From Bacteroidales bacterium (GTDB lineage Bacteria > Bacteroidota > Bacteroidia > Bacteroidales > Muribaculaceae), in assembly GCA_900768685.1 (NCBI GenBank), contig CAAGDX010000028.1:1-63103 (forward strand): DNA of 63,103 nucleotides. The letters run 5' to 3'. Positions 18,439-26,671 of this stretch are shown here, in pieces. The notes beneath the pieces were generated by a model. It was not told where the DNA came from and ran no database searches. It was given only the letters and a program-made list of their open reading frames with translations. Position numbers and translations under genes: made by a program. The stretch's first letter is position 1. Each line of letters begins with the position of its first letter.

Positions 18439-18912
18439 TCAATCGTGATGATACTGTTCACCGCGGATTATTGTCATTGCACGGTAAATCTGTTCCGTAA
18501 AAACCAGACGTATCATCTCGTGTGTAAACGTCATTTTAGATACGGAAAGCATGGCATTCGCACGGGAATAAACCTGCTGAGAAAACCCGAATGGACCTCC
18601 AATTATAAACACAAGTCTTGACGGAAGAGTCACCATTTTGTCTGACAAAAAATTTGCAAATTCACGCGAAGTGTATTGTTTTCCCCGTTCATCAAGGAGC
18701 ATCACGAAGTCGCTTGGTGACAGCTCTTTAAGTATCATTTCCCCTTCAAGTTCTTTCTGCTTGGACTGCTCGGTATTTTTGCCGATTTTTGCATCTGAAA
18801 GTGCCTTGAAAGAAAATGGCACATAGTGCACTATCCGTGACGAATATTGCTCCACCGCCTTAGCTATGTAATCCGTTGACGTTTTGCCAACTGCTAACAA
18901 TATTATTTTCAT
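18439..18912 (-). CDS. rlmH: 23S rRNA (pseudouridine1915-N3)-methyltransferase
   Basis: The 157 residues, almost the 155 of E. coli RlmH, methylate pseudouridine 1915 in helix 69 of 23S rRNA. The SPOUT-fold knot is seen in LLDERGKQYTSREFA near residue 70 and FIIGGPFGFS near 102, and the C-terminal MTFTHEMIRLVFTEQIYRA is characteristic. The start MKIILLAVGKT is chosen over an ATG three codons upstream because it matches the family N-terminus. It is divergent from gyrA; a -7 box TAACTTTG lies at 18966-18973 on this strand. Confidence 0.95.
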   Translation of the reverse strand: MKIILLAVGKTSTDYIAKAVEQYSSRIVHYVPFSFKALSDAKIGKNTEQSKQKELEGEMILKELSPSDFVMLLDERGKQYTSREFANFLSDKMVTLPSRLVFIIGGPFGFSQQVYSRANAMLSVSKMTFTHEMIRLVFTEQIYRAMTIIRGEQYHHD

Positions 18913-18965
18913 ATTCCGCAATTTTTTCCGGTTGCCTCATTATTGAATAGGCTGAAATTTTGCTG

Positions 18966-18973
18966 CAAAGTTA
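18966..18973 (-). promoter_or_regulatory. -7 promoter element of rlmH
   Basis: TAACTTTG on the minus strand, 53 nt upstream of the chosen rlmH start; no clear -33 element. Confidence 0.5.
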
Positions 18974-19054
18974 TCACATTTTTTACTATTCTCCTAATCA
19001 GTCTTATTCCTCCGGGCATATAATCTCGGAAGAAAAACAATTTTCATTTTCAAC

Positions 19055-19078
19055 TTTGCAATTTTTTTTGTACCTTTG
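19055..19078 (+). promoter_or_regulatory. Promoter of gyrA
   Basis: TACCTTTG (19071-19078) is a consensus -7 box 26 nt before the start codon. The closest TTTG (19055-19058) is only 12 nt upstream; at normal spacing there is only TTTT-like sequence. Confidence 0.6.
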
Positions 19079-19104
19079 TAAAATATTTTGAAACCTTATA
19101 AAAA

Positions 19105-21675
19105 ATGTTGGACCAAGATAGAATCTTAAAAATTGATATTGAAAACGAGATGCGAAGTTCATACATTGACTATTCAATGTCTGTAATCGTTTCTCGTGCA
19201 CTTCCTGATGTCCGTGACGGCTTGAAGCCCGTTCACCGTAGAGTACTTTTCGGTATGAACGAAATGGGTAACACCTCGGACAAACCACACAAGAAATCAG
19301 CAAACTGCGTTGGTGAAGTAATGGGTAAATATCACCCTCACGGTGACTCCTCTATTTACGGCACTGTAGTGCGTATGGCACAAGACTGGTCATTGCGTTA
19401 CTGCCTTGTAGATGGCCACGGTAACTTCGGTTCCGTTGACGGCGACTCACCTGCCGCAATGCGTTACACGGAAGTTCGCCTCGACAAAATGGGCGAAGAA
19501 ATGCTCTCCGATATTAACAGCGAAACTGTTGATTTCCAGCCAAACTACGATAATACAAGAAAAGAACCGGTTGTTCTCCCTACGAGAATACCAAACCTCC
19601 TTATAAACGGTGCTTCCGGTATTGCTGTGGGTATGGCTACCAATATGCCGCCTCACAACATCACCGAAACTATCAACGGATGTATAGCTCTCATTGACAA
19701 CCCGGAAATCACAATTCCGGAATTGATGAAACACATCACTGCTCCGGACTTCCCTACAGGCGGTACTATTTATGGCTATCAAGGCGTAAAAGACGCTTAC
19801 GAAACAGGTCGCGGACGAATTATTATTCGTGCTAAAGCTGAAATTGAATCAGAAAAAGACCACGAATCAATCATAGTTCACGAAATACCTTATGGTGTCA
19901 ACAAAGCGGAACTCATTAAATACATCGCTGAACTCGTAAACGAGAAAAAACTCGACGGTATCGCAGACCTCAACGACGAAAGTAACTATAAAGGTATGCG
20001 TATCGTTATCCGTCTTAAAACAGACGCTAACGCAAACGTTGTGCTGAACAAACTTTACAAGATGACTCAGATGCAGGCATCTTTCAGCGTAAACAACGTT
20101 GCTCTCGTTCACGGACGTCCAAAAACCCTGAACCTCAAAGAACTCCTTCAGGCTTTCGTGGATCACCGTCATGAAGTTGTTATCCGTCGCACCCAGTTCG
20201 AACTCCGCAAAGCACAGGAACGTGCTCACATTCTGGAAGGCTTGATTATCGCTTCACAAAACATTGATGAAGTTATTCGCATCATCCGCCATTCCGCCGA
20301 CACCGAAAGTGCAAGAGCGGAACTTTCCGCTAAATTCGGACTTGATGAGCCTCAGACACAAGCTATTGTGGATATGCGACTCAAGCAACTCACCGGACTG
20401 GAACAAGACAAACTCCGCCAGTCTTACAAAGAACTTGAAGACCTCATCGCTCACCTTGAAGAAATTCTCAACGATGACCACGTTTGTCGCGAACTCATCA
20501 AGACAGAACTCCGTGAAGTAGTTGAAAAATACGGTGACAACCGCCGCACAGACATTGAATACTTTGCAGGCGACTTTGATGCAAAAGATTTCTATGCAGA
20601 CGACGACATGATTATCACCATTTCACACATGGGATACATCAAACGTACCGCTCTTACGGAATTCCGTGCACAAAACCGCGGCGGCGTAGGCTCTCGCGGC
20701 AGCAATACTCGCGAGGAAGACTTTATCCGCTACATTTACCCGGCTTCCATGCACGACGACATCCTCTTCTTTACTCAGAAGGGACTTGTATATAAGATGA
20801 AAGTGTATGAAATTCCGGAAGGTGGAAAGAATACCAAGGGCAGAGCTATACAGAACTTGCTCAATATTGATTCTACAGACTCGCTGAACGTTGTTATCAG
20901 CTGCAAACACCTTGATGACCCTGAATTTACGTCAAGTCACAACCTCGTATTTGCAACACAACAAGGTATTATCAAGAAAACTTGCCTCAGCGAATATGCA
21001 CGCATTAACGTCAAAGGTAAGAAAGCAATCTTACTCCGCGAAGGCGACAAACTCATTGGTGTTGAACTCACCGACGGCGATTCTGAAATCCTCCTTGCAA
21101 ACCGCAACGGACGTGCCATAAGATTCCACGAAAGCAAAGTCCGCCAGATGGGACGCGTTTCTACCGGTGTACGCTCTATGAAACTTGACGGTGGCGACGA
21201 TGAAATCATAGGAATGATTTGTATGCAACCGGAAGGTGGCAAACACGTGATGGTAATCTCCGAAAAAGGCTTCGGTAAACGCACGGACCTTGAAGCATAC
21301 CGCGTAACAAACCGCGGAGGTAAAGGCGTCAAGACCATTAACATCACGGAAAAGACAGGTCACCTCGTGGCACTTTTGAGCGTCAACGATGACAACGACT
21401 TGGTTATCATCAACAAGTCCGGAATCACCCTCCGCCTCCACGTTTCACAACTCAGACTTATGGGACGCTACACTCAAGGCGTAAGACTTATCAACCTTGA
21501 CAAACGTAACGATGAAATAGCTTCCGTTTGCTGCGTTGATGCCGACAGTGAAGCGGAAGTGGAAGAAGTGGAAAGCGTACAGGAAGAACTTCCGGAACTC
21601 ACAGAAGAACAACTCCAAGACGAACCGGAAGACGACACCGACGCTGAAGACGAAGAAACTCCTGATAATGAATAA
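19105..21675 (+). CDS. gyrA: DNA gyrase subunit A
   Basis: The 856 residues form the breakage-reunion subunit of gyrase. The N-terminal winged-helix domain shows YSMSVIVSRALPDVRDGLKP; the active-site tyrosine is Tyr121 in AAMRYTEVRL (E. coli Tyr122). The quinolone-determining region has Ser82 (E. coli Ser83) and Gly86 where E. coli has Asp87. The C-terminal beta-pinwheel contains a GyrA-box-like NRGGKG without the leading Gln. The protein ends in a strongly acidic tail of ~45 residues (many Glu/Asp), possibly regulatory. It is followed 116 bp later by a TPR protein gene. Confidence 0.97.
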   Translation: MLDQDRILKIDIENEMRSSYIDYSMSVIVSRALPDVRDGLKPVHRRVLFGMNEMGNTSDKPHKKSANCVGEVMGKYHPHGDSSIYGTVVRMAQDWSLRYCLVDGHGNFGSVDGDSPAAMRYTEVRLDKMGEEMLSDINSETVDFQPNYDNTRKEPVVLPTRIPNLLINGASGIAVGMATNMPPHNITETINGCIALIDNPEITIPELMKHITAPDFPTGGTIYGYQGVKDAYETGRGRIIIRAKAEIESEKDHESIIVHEIPYGVNKAELIKYIAELVNEKKLDGIADLNDESNYKGMRIVIRLKTDANANVVLNKLYKMTQMQASFSVNNVALVHGRPKTLNLKELLQAFVDHRHEVVIRRTQFELRKAQERAHILEGLIIASQNIDEVIRIIRHSADTESARAELSAKFGLDEPQTQAIVDMRLKQLTGLEQDKLRQSYKELEDLIAHLEEILNDDHVCRELIKTELREVVEKYGDNRRTDIEYFAGDFDAKDFYADDDMIITISHMGYIKRTALTEFRAQNRGGVGSRGSNTREEDFIRYIYPASMHDDILFFTQKGLVYKMKVYEIPEGGKNTKGRAIQNLLNIDSTDSLNVVISCKHLDDPEFTSSHNLVFATQQGIIKKTCLSEYARINVKGKKAILLREGDKLIGVELTDGDSEILLANRNGRAIRFHESKVRQMGRVSTGVRSMKLDGGDDEIIGMICMQPEGGKHVMVISEKGFGKRTDLEAYRVTNRGGKGVKTINITEKTGHLVALLSVNDDNDLVIINKSGITLRLHVSQLRLMGRYTQGVRLINLDKRNDEIASVCCVDADSEAEVEEVESVQEELPELTEEQLQDEPEDDTDAEDEETPDNE

Positions 21676-21680
21676 AAGAA

Positions 21681-21727
21681 TATAGGGCTTATAAGGCTTT
21701 TGCCCTATTCGCCCTATAATTAAAAAA
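21681..21727 (+). terminator. Terminator after gyrA with two alternative pairings
   Basis: TATAGGGC (21681-21688) can pair with GCCCTAT at 21702-21708 or with GCCCTATA at 21711-21718; the two foldings exclude each other. An A-rich rather than T-rich tail makes it a weak terminator. Confidence 0.5.
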
Positions 21728-21791
21728 CAGAATAAACAAAAACAATAAATAAATTTTTAATTCCTCATTCTAAAGCTAAAGCACCAAAATT

Positions 21792-23000
21792 ATGAAAAAA
21801 CAACTATTTTTCGGGCTTTGTCTCGCAGCAGCAATCTCTGCTACAGCACAAATCAGTGCAGTTAAAGAAGCTGAAAGAGATGCAAAAGACGGTAACTATG
21901 CAGCTGCCATTGAAAAACTTACTCCTGCATTCACTCACCCTGAAACCGCACAGGATGCTAAAACATGGTTTATTGCAGGTAAAGCAGGTTTTGATTTCTA
22001 CGATAATCAATATGCTCTCAAGAGTTTAGGTAAAGAAGCAGACGCAAACGCTATGGGTAACGCACTCATGAGTGGTTATAAATTCCTCACTACTGCTCTC
22101 CCTCTTGACTCTCTTCCAAACGAAAAAGGCAAAATTAAGCCTAAATATTCAAAAGACATCTTAAAACTCATTGAAGGTCACTACAACGACTTTAACAACG
22201 TTGCAATCTTCATGTGGGAAGCACAAAACTGGAAAGGCGCTTACGATGCTTGGGAAATGCTTATCAACATTCCTAATGACCCTGTTTTAGGAGCTAATGC
22301 ACCTAAGGCTTACCCGGACAGCACTCTCTGCGATATCATGTACAACCAGGGTCTTGCTGCTTGGCAAATGGACAGCCTCGCTCTCTCACTCGCTTGCTTT
22401 GAAAAAGCTATGGCTAAAGGCTACGACAAAAAACAAATCTTTGACTATGCAATCAGCCACGCTGCTCAGCTCCACAACAATGAAAAAGTTTACGAACTCG
22501 CAGAAAAAGCTTACAAACTCCACGGTAGCGAAAATCCTCTCTACCTCCAGCTTATGATTAACGGACGTATTGAACACGAACAGTACGACGAAGCAAGCCA
22601 AATGCTTGACGAAGCTATCGCTGCTAATCCTAACGATGCTCAGCTTTACTACGTGAAAGGTATCCTCTTCGATAGCCAGAAAAACGAAGACGGTGCTTAC
22701 GATATGTACCTCAAAGCTGTAGAATTAAATCCTGAACTCGCTATTGCTCAGTACGCTCTCGGTCGTGCTCTCTGCAACAAAGCATACAAAATCAACGATG
22801 AAGCAGGACAACTCGCAAACAGCGAATACCAGAAAGTTCGTGCAGAAAAAGTTGACCCTCTCTTCCGCGAAGCTGCAGACCACCTCGAAAGAGCTCTCGA
22901 AATTGACCCTGACAACAGCCACGACGTAAGAGTTTATCTCCGCAACATCTACTACAACCTCGGTGATGAAGCAAACCTCAAACGTATTGAAGAGTTTTAA
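21792..23000 (+). CDS. Exported tetratricopeptide-repeat protein
   Basis: The 402 residues have a signal peptide (cut near SATAQ, residue 20) and helical repeats throughout. Recognisable TPR units include AQLYYVKGILFDSQKNEDGAY near 276 and LAIAQYALGRALCNKAY near 308. Likely a periplasmic protein-interaction scaffold. I cannot assign a specific partner. Codon choice is strongly biased to a few codons, suggesting high expression. A strong terminator follows. Confidence 0.82.
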   Translation: MKKQLFFGLCLAAAISATAQISAVKEAERDAKDGNYAAAIEKLTPAFTHPETAQDAKTWFIAGKAGFDFYDNQYALKSLGKEADANAMGNALMSGYKFLTTALPLDSLPNEKGKIKPKYSKDILKLIEGHYNDFNNVAIFMWEAQNWKGAYDAWEMLINIPNDPVLGANAPKAYPDSTLCDIMYNQGLAAWQMDSLALSLACFEKAMAKGYDKKQIFDYAISHAAQLHNNEKVYELAEKAYKLHGSENPLYLQLMINGRIEHEQYDEASQMLDEAIAANPNDAQLYYVKGILFDSQKNEDGAYDMYLKAVELNPELAIAQYALGRALCNKAYKINDEAGQLANSEYQKVRAEKVDPLFREAADHLERALEIDPDNSHDVRVYLRNIYYNLGDEANLKRIEEF

Positions 23001-23020
23001 TAATTCTCATTAGTAATAAG

Positions 23021-23064
23021 AATCGGGCGACTATCCGCATAGATAGCCGCCCGATTTCTTTTTC
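23021..23064 (+). terminator. Strong terminator after the TPR gene
   Basis: AATCGGGCG and CTATC (23021-23035) pair with GATAG and CGCCCGATT (23042-23056) around one mismatch and a 6-nt loop, then TTCTTTTT. Long GC-rich stem. Confidence 0.9.
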
Positions 23065-23129
23065 CGCAGTCTCATTAAGAGAAGTGGCTCAATAGCACCA
23101 TTTAGCAACAACTGAACACATTATTCAGC

Positions 23130-23423
23130 TTAAAATTCATAATCCACACAAGCACGTGCTTCCTTATGTCCGGCAAGAAGACCTGCCGCAGCCACGTGAG
23201 CCGGATGCTTTGCATAGATTTCAACATCTGCCATTGTATCCACAACTGCAGTGAGAACCACATCCCATGTTTCACTCGGATTTTCATTTATGCCCACTTC
23301 AATAGAGCGGAGAACAGAAATCTGCTCCGGAAGAGCCTCAAGTGCAGCCTTAAACTGTTCTGCCACATAGCGGCGTTCTTCCGCTGTGCCTGTAAGTTTG
23401 AATGTTACAATATGTTTTACCAT
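23130..23423 (-). CDS. Dabb (stress-responsive alpha/beta barrel) family protein
   Basis: The 97 residues open with MVKHIVTFKL and form a dimeric alpha+beta barrel as in Dabb proteins (pattern: VKHIV...LPE...VGINENPSETWDVVLTAVVDT...YAKHPAHV). Family members range from stress proteins to small cyclases; the role here is unknown. It is monocistronic. A -7 box TAACTTTG on the minus strand lies at 23501-23508, divergent from the next gene's promoter. Confidence 0.85.
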   Translation of the reverse strand: MVKHIVTFKLTGTAEERRYVAEQFKAALEALPEQISVLRSIEVGINENPSETWDVVLTAVVDTMADVEIYAKHPAHVAAAGLLAGHKEARACVDYEF

Positions 23424-23500
23424 TGCTTTATATTTATTATATGTAAAAAAATTTCATTTTGCTGAAACATTTTAGTGCCTAAAAGCGTCTAATAGTAGAA

Positions 23501-23524
23501 CAAAGTTACGTAAAAATTTCCAAA
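23501..23524 (-). promoter_or_regulatory. Promoter of the Dabb gene
   Basis: On the minus strand TAACTTTG (23508-23501) is a full -7 box; a TTTG (23524-23521) stands 12 nt upstream of it. At the usual 19-21 nt spacing no clear TTTG is present. Confidence 0.5.
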
Positions 23525-23556
23525 AAGTACACATATTTGGCATTATGGAAATATTT

Positions 23557-23588
23557 TTTGCCTATTGGGCGGAATATCCGTAACTTTG
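23557..23588 (+). promoter_or_regulatory. Consensus promoter of the outer-membrane barrel/EptA-like operon
   Basis: TTTG (23557-23560), 20-nt spacer, TAACTTTG (23581-23588). The promoter lies inside the longer open frame that begins at 23537, which shows that translation must start downstream, at the GTG 23618. Confidence 0.85.
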
Positions 23589-23617
23589 CACCGGAAAAAA
23601 CACAAAGAGAGAAAAAC

Positions 23618-24775
23618 GTGAAAAATATCAGACACATTATATTATTAGCACTCTTTACTTGTTGCTGTTCTGTTTACGCCCAAGACACCCTGACTGTCCA
23701 AAGCAACGAACCTTTTTACAAAAAGGGAATTATCGGTAAAGTTTATGACTATTTTGACGACAGCAACGAGGTGAAGCCACAGAAAAGGTTTGATTTCAGT
23801 ATTATCGGTGGTCCTCACTACTCAAACGAGACAAAACTCGGTCTCGGACTTGTGGCTGCCGGAATTTACCGCAGAAATCTTGCAGACACAGTGACTATGC
23901 CGTCAAACATTTCGCTTTATGCGGATTTCACATCCACAGGCTTTTATCTTTTAGGCATTAAGGGCTATCACAATTTTCACAACAACCGTTTCCGACTGAA
24001 CTATAAGACCTATTTCTATTCTTTCCCAAATAAATTCTGGGGTATAGGCTACGAAAACGGCAGATACGACTACAACGAAACTTCTTATCGCCGCAAACAA
24101 ATGAAATTCAGTGCGGAATTTCTCGTAAGAATAGGTAAATACATCTTAATAGGTCCTTCCGCACAATTCTGCAATATCCGCGGCAGCAAAATAAATGACT
24201 ACACCCTCTGGCAAGGTCAAGATATGAACATAAACAGCATCAGTGCCGGAATAACAACCACCTTTGATAGCCGTGACAACACTGAAAATGCCTATAAAGG
24301 CACGTATGTAGCCGTCAATCAGCGTTTTTATGTTCGCGGCATGGGCAACGACTATGCTTTCAGTAGCACGGAAATAACAGCTAATCAATACTGCAAAGTA
24401 TGGAAAGGCGGCGTCCTTGCCATGCAGTTCCACAGCATGCTCACATACGGCAATACTCCCTGGACCATGCTTGCTACCGTCGGAGGCTCTGAATCTCTTC
24501 GCGGCTACTATGAAGGGCGTTTCTCCGACAAATGCGAGATTGATGCAACTGTTGAACTCCGCCAGCACATCTGGGGTAGAAGCGGAATCGTTCTTTGGAC
24601 AGGTGCCGGAAACGTGTTCCCAAACTTTGACAGTTTTAAGTGGAGTCACACATTGCCCAACTTCGGCTTCGGCTATCGCTGGGAATTTAAGAATAGAATA
24701 AATGTGAGACTTGACTATGGTTTCGGTAACCATGGCGAGTCCGGTTTTGTGTTTAATATAAATGAAGCTTTTTAA
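23618..24775 (+). CDS. BamA/TamA-like outer-membrane protein (surface antigen D15 domain)
   Basis: The start is taken as GTG 23618 because the promoter precedes it; this yields 385 residues with a signal peptide (NIRHIILLALF...VYAQ). The rest is rich in beta-strands typical of the Omp85 16-strand barrel, with ATVGGSESLRGYYEGRF near residue 285 matching the Omp85 VRGY/F motif region, and a final NINEAF ending in Phe. No POTRA domain is obvious, so it may be a stand-alone barrel. The last 14 bp overlap the phosphoethanolamine transferase gene, indicating tight coupling and a possible shared role in envelope biogenesis. Confidence 0.8.
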   Translation: MKNIRHIILLALFTCCCSVYAQDTLTVQSNEPFYKKGIIGKVYDYFDDSNEVKPQKRFDFSIIGGPHYSNETKLGLGLVAAGIYRRNLADTVTMPSNISLYADFTSTGFYLLGIKGYHNFHNNRFRLNYKTYFYSFPNKFWGIGYENGRYDYNETSYRRKQMKFSAEFLVRIGKYILIGPSAQFCNIRGSKINDYTLWQGQDMNINSISAGITTTFDSRDNTENAYKGTYVAVNQRFYVRGMGNDYAFSSTEITANQYCKVWKGGVLAMQFHSMLTYGNTPWTMLATVGGSESLRGYYEGRFSDKCEIDATVELRQHIWGRSGIVLWTGAGNVFPNFDSFKWSHTLPNFGFGYRWEFKNRINVRLDYGFGNHGESGFVFNINEAF

Positions 24776-26450
24776 GAATATATCCGGGCAGGAGTTACTT
24801 GCACTCCTCACACCTATAATATTGGTAATACCTAACGCAGTGCTCAATTTCACAGAGCATCTGCCGCTATTGACATCAATAGTGAACATCGTTTTGCCGC
24901 TTTCCGTTTATCTGCTGATAACCACCGCTTTCAAGAAAGTGGGCATAACAGTTTGGTGCTTGTTACCTATTATGATTTACTGCGGTTTCCAGATAGTGTT
25001 GCTTTACCTTTACGGCTGCTCTATCATCGGTGTGGATATGTTTCTGAACGTTGTCACCTCAAATCCCGGCGAAATAGCGGAACTGCTCGGCAACCTTATT
25101 ATAGCAATAGGTTCGCTTGTGATAGTATATATCCCAGCACTTGTTTATGCAGCAATTTGCATAAGCAAAAAACTCACTTTGCGTGACTCCTTCGTCTATC
25201 ATTTCCGCAGAATATCTGCAATTGCGGTAAGTGCCGGCATAATACTTTTGGCTATAAACTTTTTTGTCACTCCCGGCTTTGCCATTTTTAACGATATTTT
25301 TCCTGCAAATGTGAGCAAAAATCTCGCTCTCGCTTTCAAACGTTATGCACAAATTTCAGACTACCCTATCACATCTGCAGACTTCAAGTATAACGCAACA
25401 GCCACTCACCAGGACTCTATACATGAAACTTATGTTGTGGTAATCGGCGAAACTTCAAGGGCGGAAAACTGGGAACTTCTCGGCTATAACCGCAACACCA
25501 ATCCACTACTCTCAAAAACTGAAAACATTGTGGCTATGCCACAAGCCATTACGCAGTCCGCCACCACTCATAAGAGTGTGCCAATGATTCTTTCTCCCAT
25601 CACTGCCGTAGATTTTGACTCCATAAACTATCGCAAAAGTTTTATTTCTGCTTTCAAAGAAGCAGGATTTTACACTGCGTTCTTCTCAAACCAGAAAAGA
25701 AATCGCTCTTACACGGAGTATTTCGGAAATGAGGCAGACAAGTGCGAATACATATCGGACGATGCCACCGTACAACCATACGACATTGAACTCATCAATC
25801 TTTTGGAAAAGGAAATTGCAGACACCACACACACTAAAAAACTTATCGTGCTGCACTCATACGGTTCTCACTTCAACTATTCCGAAAGATACCCTCGTGA
25901 GGCTGCATTTTTCACTCCGGACAACAAAACCGACGCTAACCGAGAACACCGTCAGGAACTCATAAACGCATACGACAATACTATTCGCTACATTGATTCT
26001 TGTCTCCACAGTGCTATCTCCGCTCTGGAAAAATCCGGCACTGCATCAGCACTGATTTATGCTTCAGACCACGGTGAAGACATTTTTGACGATTCCAGAG
26101 AACGTTTTCTCCATGCTTCACCGGTTCCAACATACTATCAGCTCCATGTGCCTATGATTATTTGGACTTCAAACAGACACAATAGTCTTTATCCTGAAAA
26201 AGCTGAAAATTTACGCATCAACAGACTCAAAATTGTGTCACCAACGGTGTCACTTTTTAACACGCTCATTGACCTTGCCGGTTTGCAAACAACTTTTTCA
26301 GACAGCACTGCATCACTCGCTAACGAAGCCTTCCAATCTCCGGAACTTTTCTTCCTAAGTGACAGAAATGAACCCGTAAAAATTGATAGCACGTCTGTCC
26401 ACAAATACGACTTCGCAAAACTCAAAGAAAAACATTTTATAAAACCATAA
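24762..26450 (+). CDS. Phosphoethanolamine transferase (EptA-like, sulfatase superfamily)
   Basis: The 562 residues begin with about five transmembrane helices (residues ~10-175), followed by a periplasmic alkaline-phosphatase-like domain. The nucleophile motif is VIGETSRAENWELLGYNR, with Thr231 as expected catalytic residue. HSYGSHFNY near residue 362 and YASDHGED near 430 supply metal ligands. Such enzymes move phosphoethanolamine from phosphatidylethanolamine to lipid A or another glycan. In Bacteroidales a phosphoethanolamine on lipid A is native, so this is not in itself an acquired resistance gene. Confidence 0.87.
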   Translation: MKLFKNISGQELLALLTPIILVIPNAVLNFTEHLPLLTSIVNIVLPLSVYLLITTAFKKVGITVWCLLPIMIYCGFQIVLLYLYGCSIIGVDMFLNVVTSNPGEIAELLGNLIIAIGSLVIVYIPALVYAAICISKKLTLRDSFVYHFRRISAIAVSAGIILLAINFFVTPGFAIFNDIFPANVSKNLALAFKRYAQISDYPITSADFKYNATATHQDSIHETYVVVIGETSRAENWELLGYNRNTNPLLSKTENIVAMPQAITQSATTHKSVPMILSPITAVDFDSINYRKSFISAFKEAGFYTAFFSNQKRNRSYTEYFGNEADKCEYISDDATVQPYDIELINLLEKEIADTTHTKKLIVLHSYGSHFNYSERYPREAAFFTPDNKTDANREHRQELINAYDNTIRYIDSCLHSAISALEKSGTASALIYASDHGEDIFDDSRERFLHASPVPTYYQLHVPMIIWTSNRHNSLYPEKAENLRINRLKIVSPTVSLFNTLIDLAGLQTTFSDSTASLANEAFQSPELFFLSDRNEPVKIDSTSVHKYDFAKLKEKHFIKP

Positions 26451-26464
26451 AAATATTCCTCCCG

Positions 26465-26634
26465 ACAAAGTTTTCCAAAACAAAACACTAATTTGCTCAC
26501 ATTCAACTATATATCATTTTCGCCACACCCACAAAGTTTTCCAAAACAAAAATTTTGAATAATATTTTAATAAAATAATTTGACTATCCGAAATAATTGT
26601 ATTAGCTTTGCAGTGCTTTTCGCAAAACAAAAAT
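26465..26634. repeat. Three operator-like repeats upstream of nrdD
   Basis: ACAAAGTTTTCCAAAACAAA occurs exactly at 26465-26484 and 26531-26550; a degenerate third copy (CTTTTCGCAAAACAAAA) is at 26616-26632. Each contains the dyad GTTTT-CC-AAAAC or a variant. One copy lies upstream of the -33 box, one further up, and the third covers the transcription start. This arrangement suits a regulator of the nrdDG operon. It also accounts for most of the 221-bp gap. Confidence 0.75.
26579..26610 (+). promoter_or_regulatory. Consensus promoter of nrdDG
   Basis: TTTG (26579-26582), 20-nt spacer, TAGCTTTG (26603-26610). The mRNA leader is about 55 nt. Confidence 0.85.
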
Positions 26635-26671
26635 CTAACATTCACAAAAAATACAATAATCGGATAGTTTT

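Noticed and set aside
24762..26450. Acquired polymyxin-resistance (mcr-like) gene
   Set aside because: The enzyme family is native to lipid A synthesis in Bacteroidales and no mobile context surrounds it.
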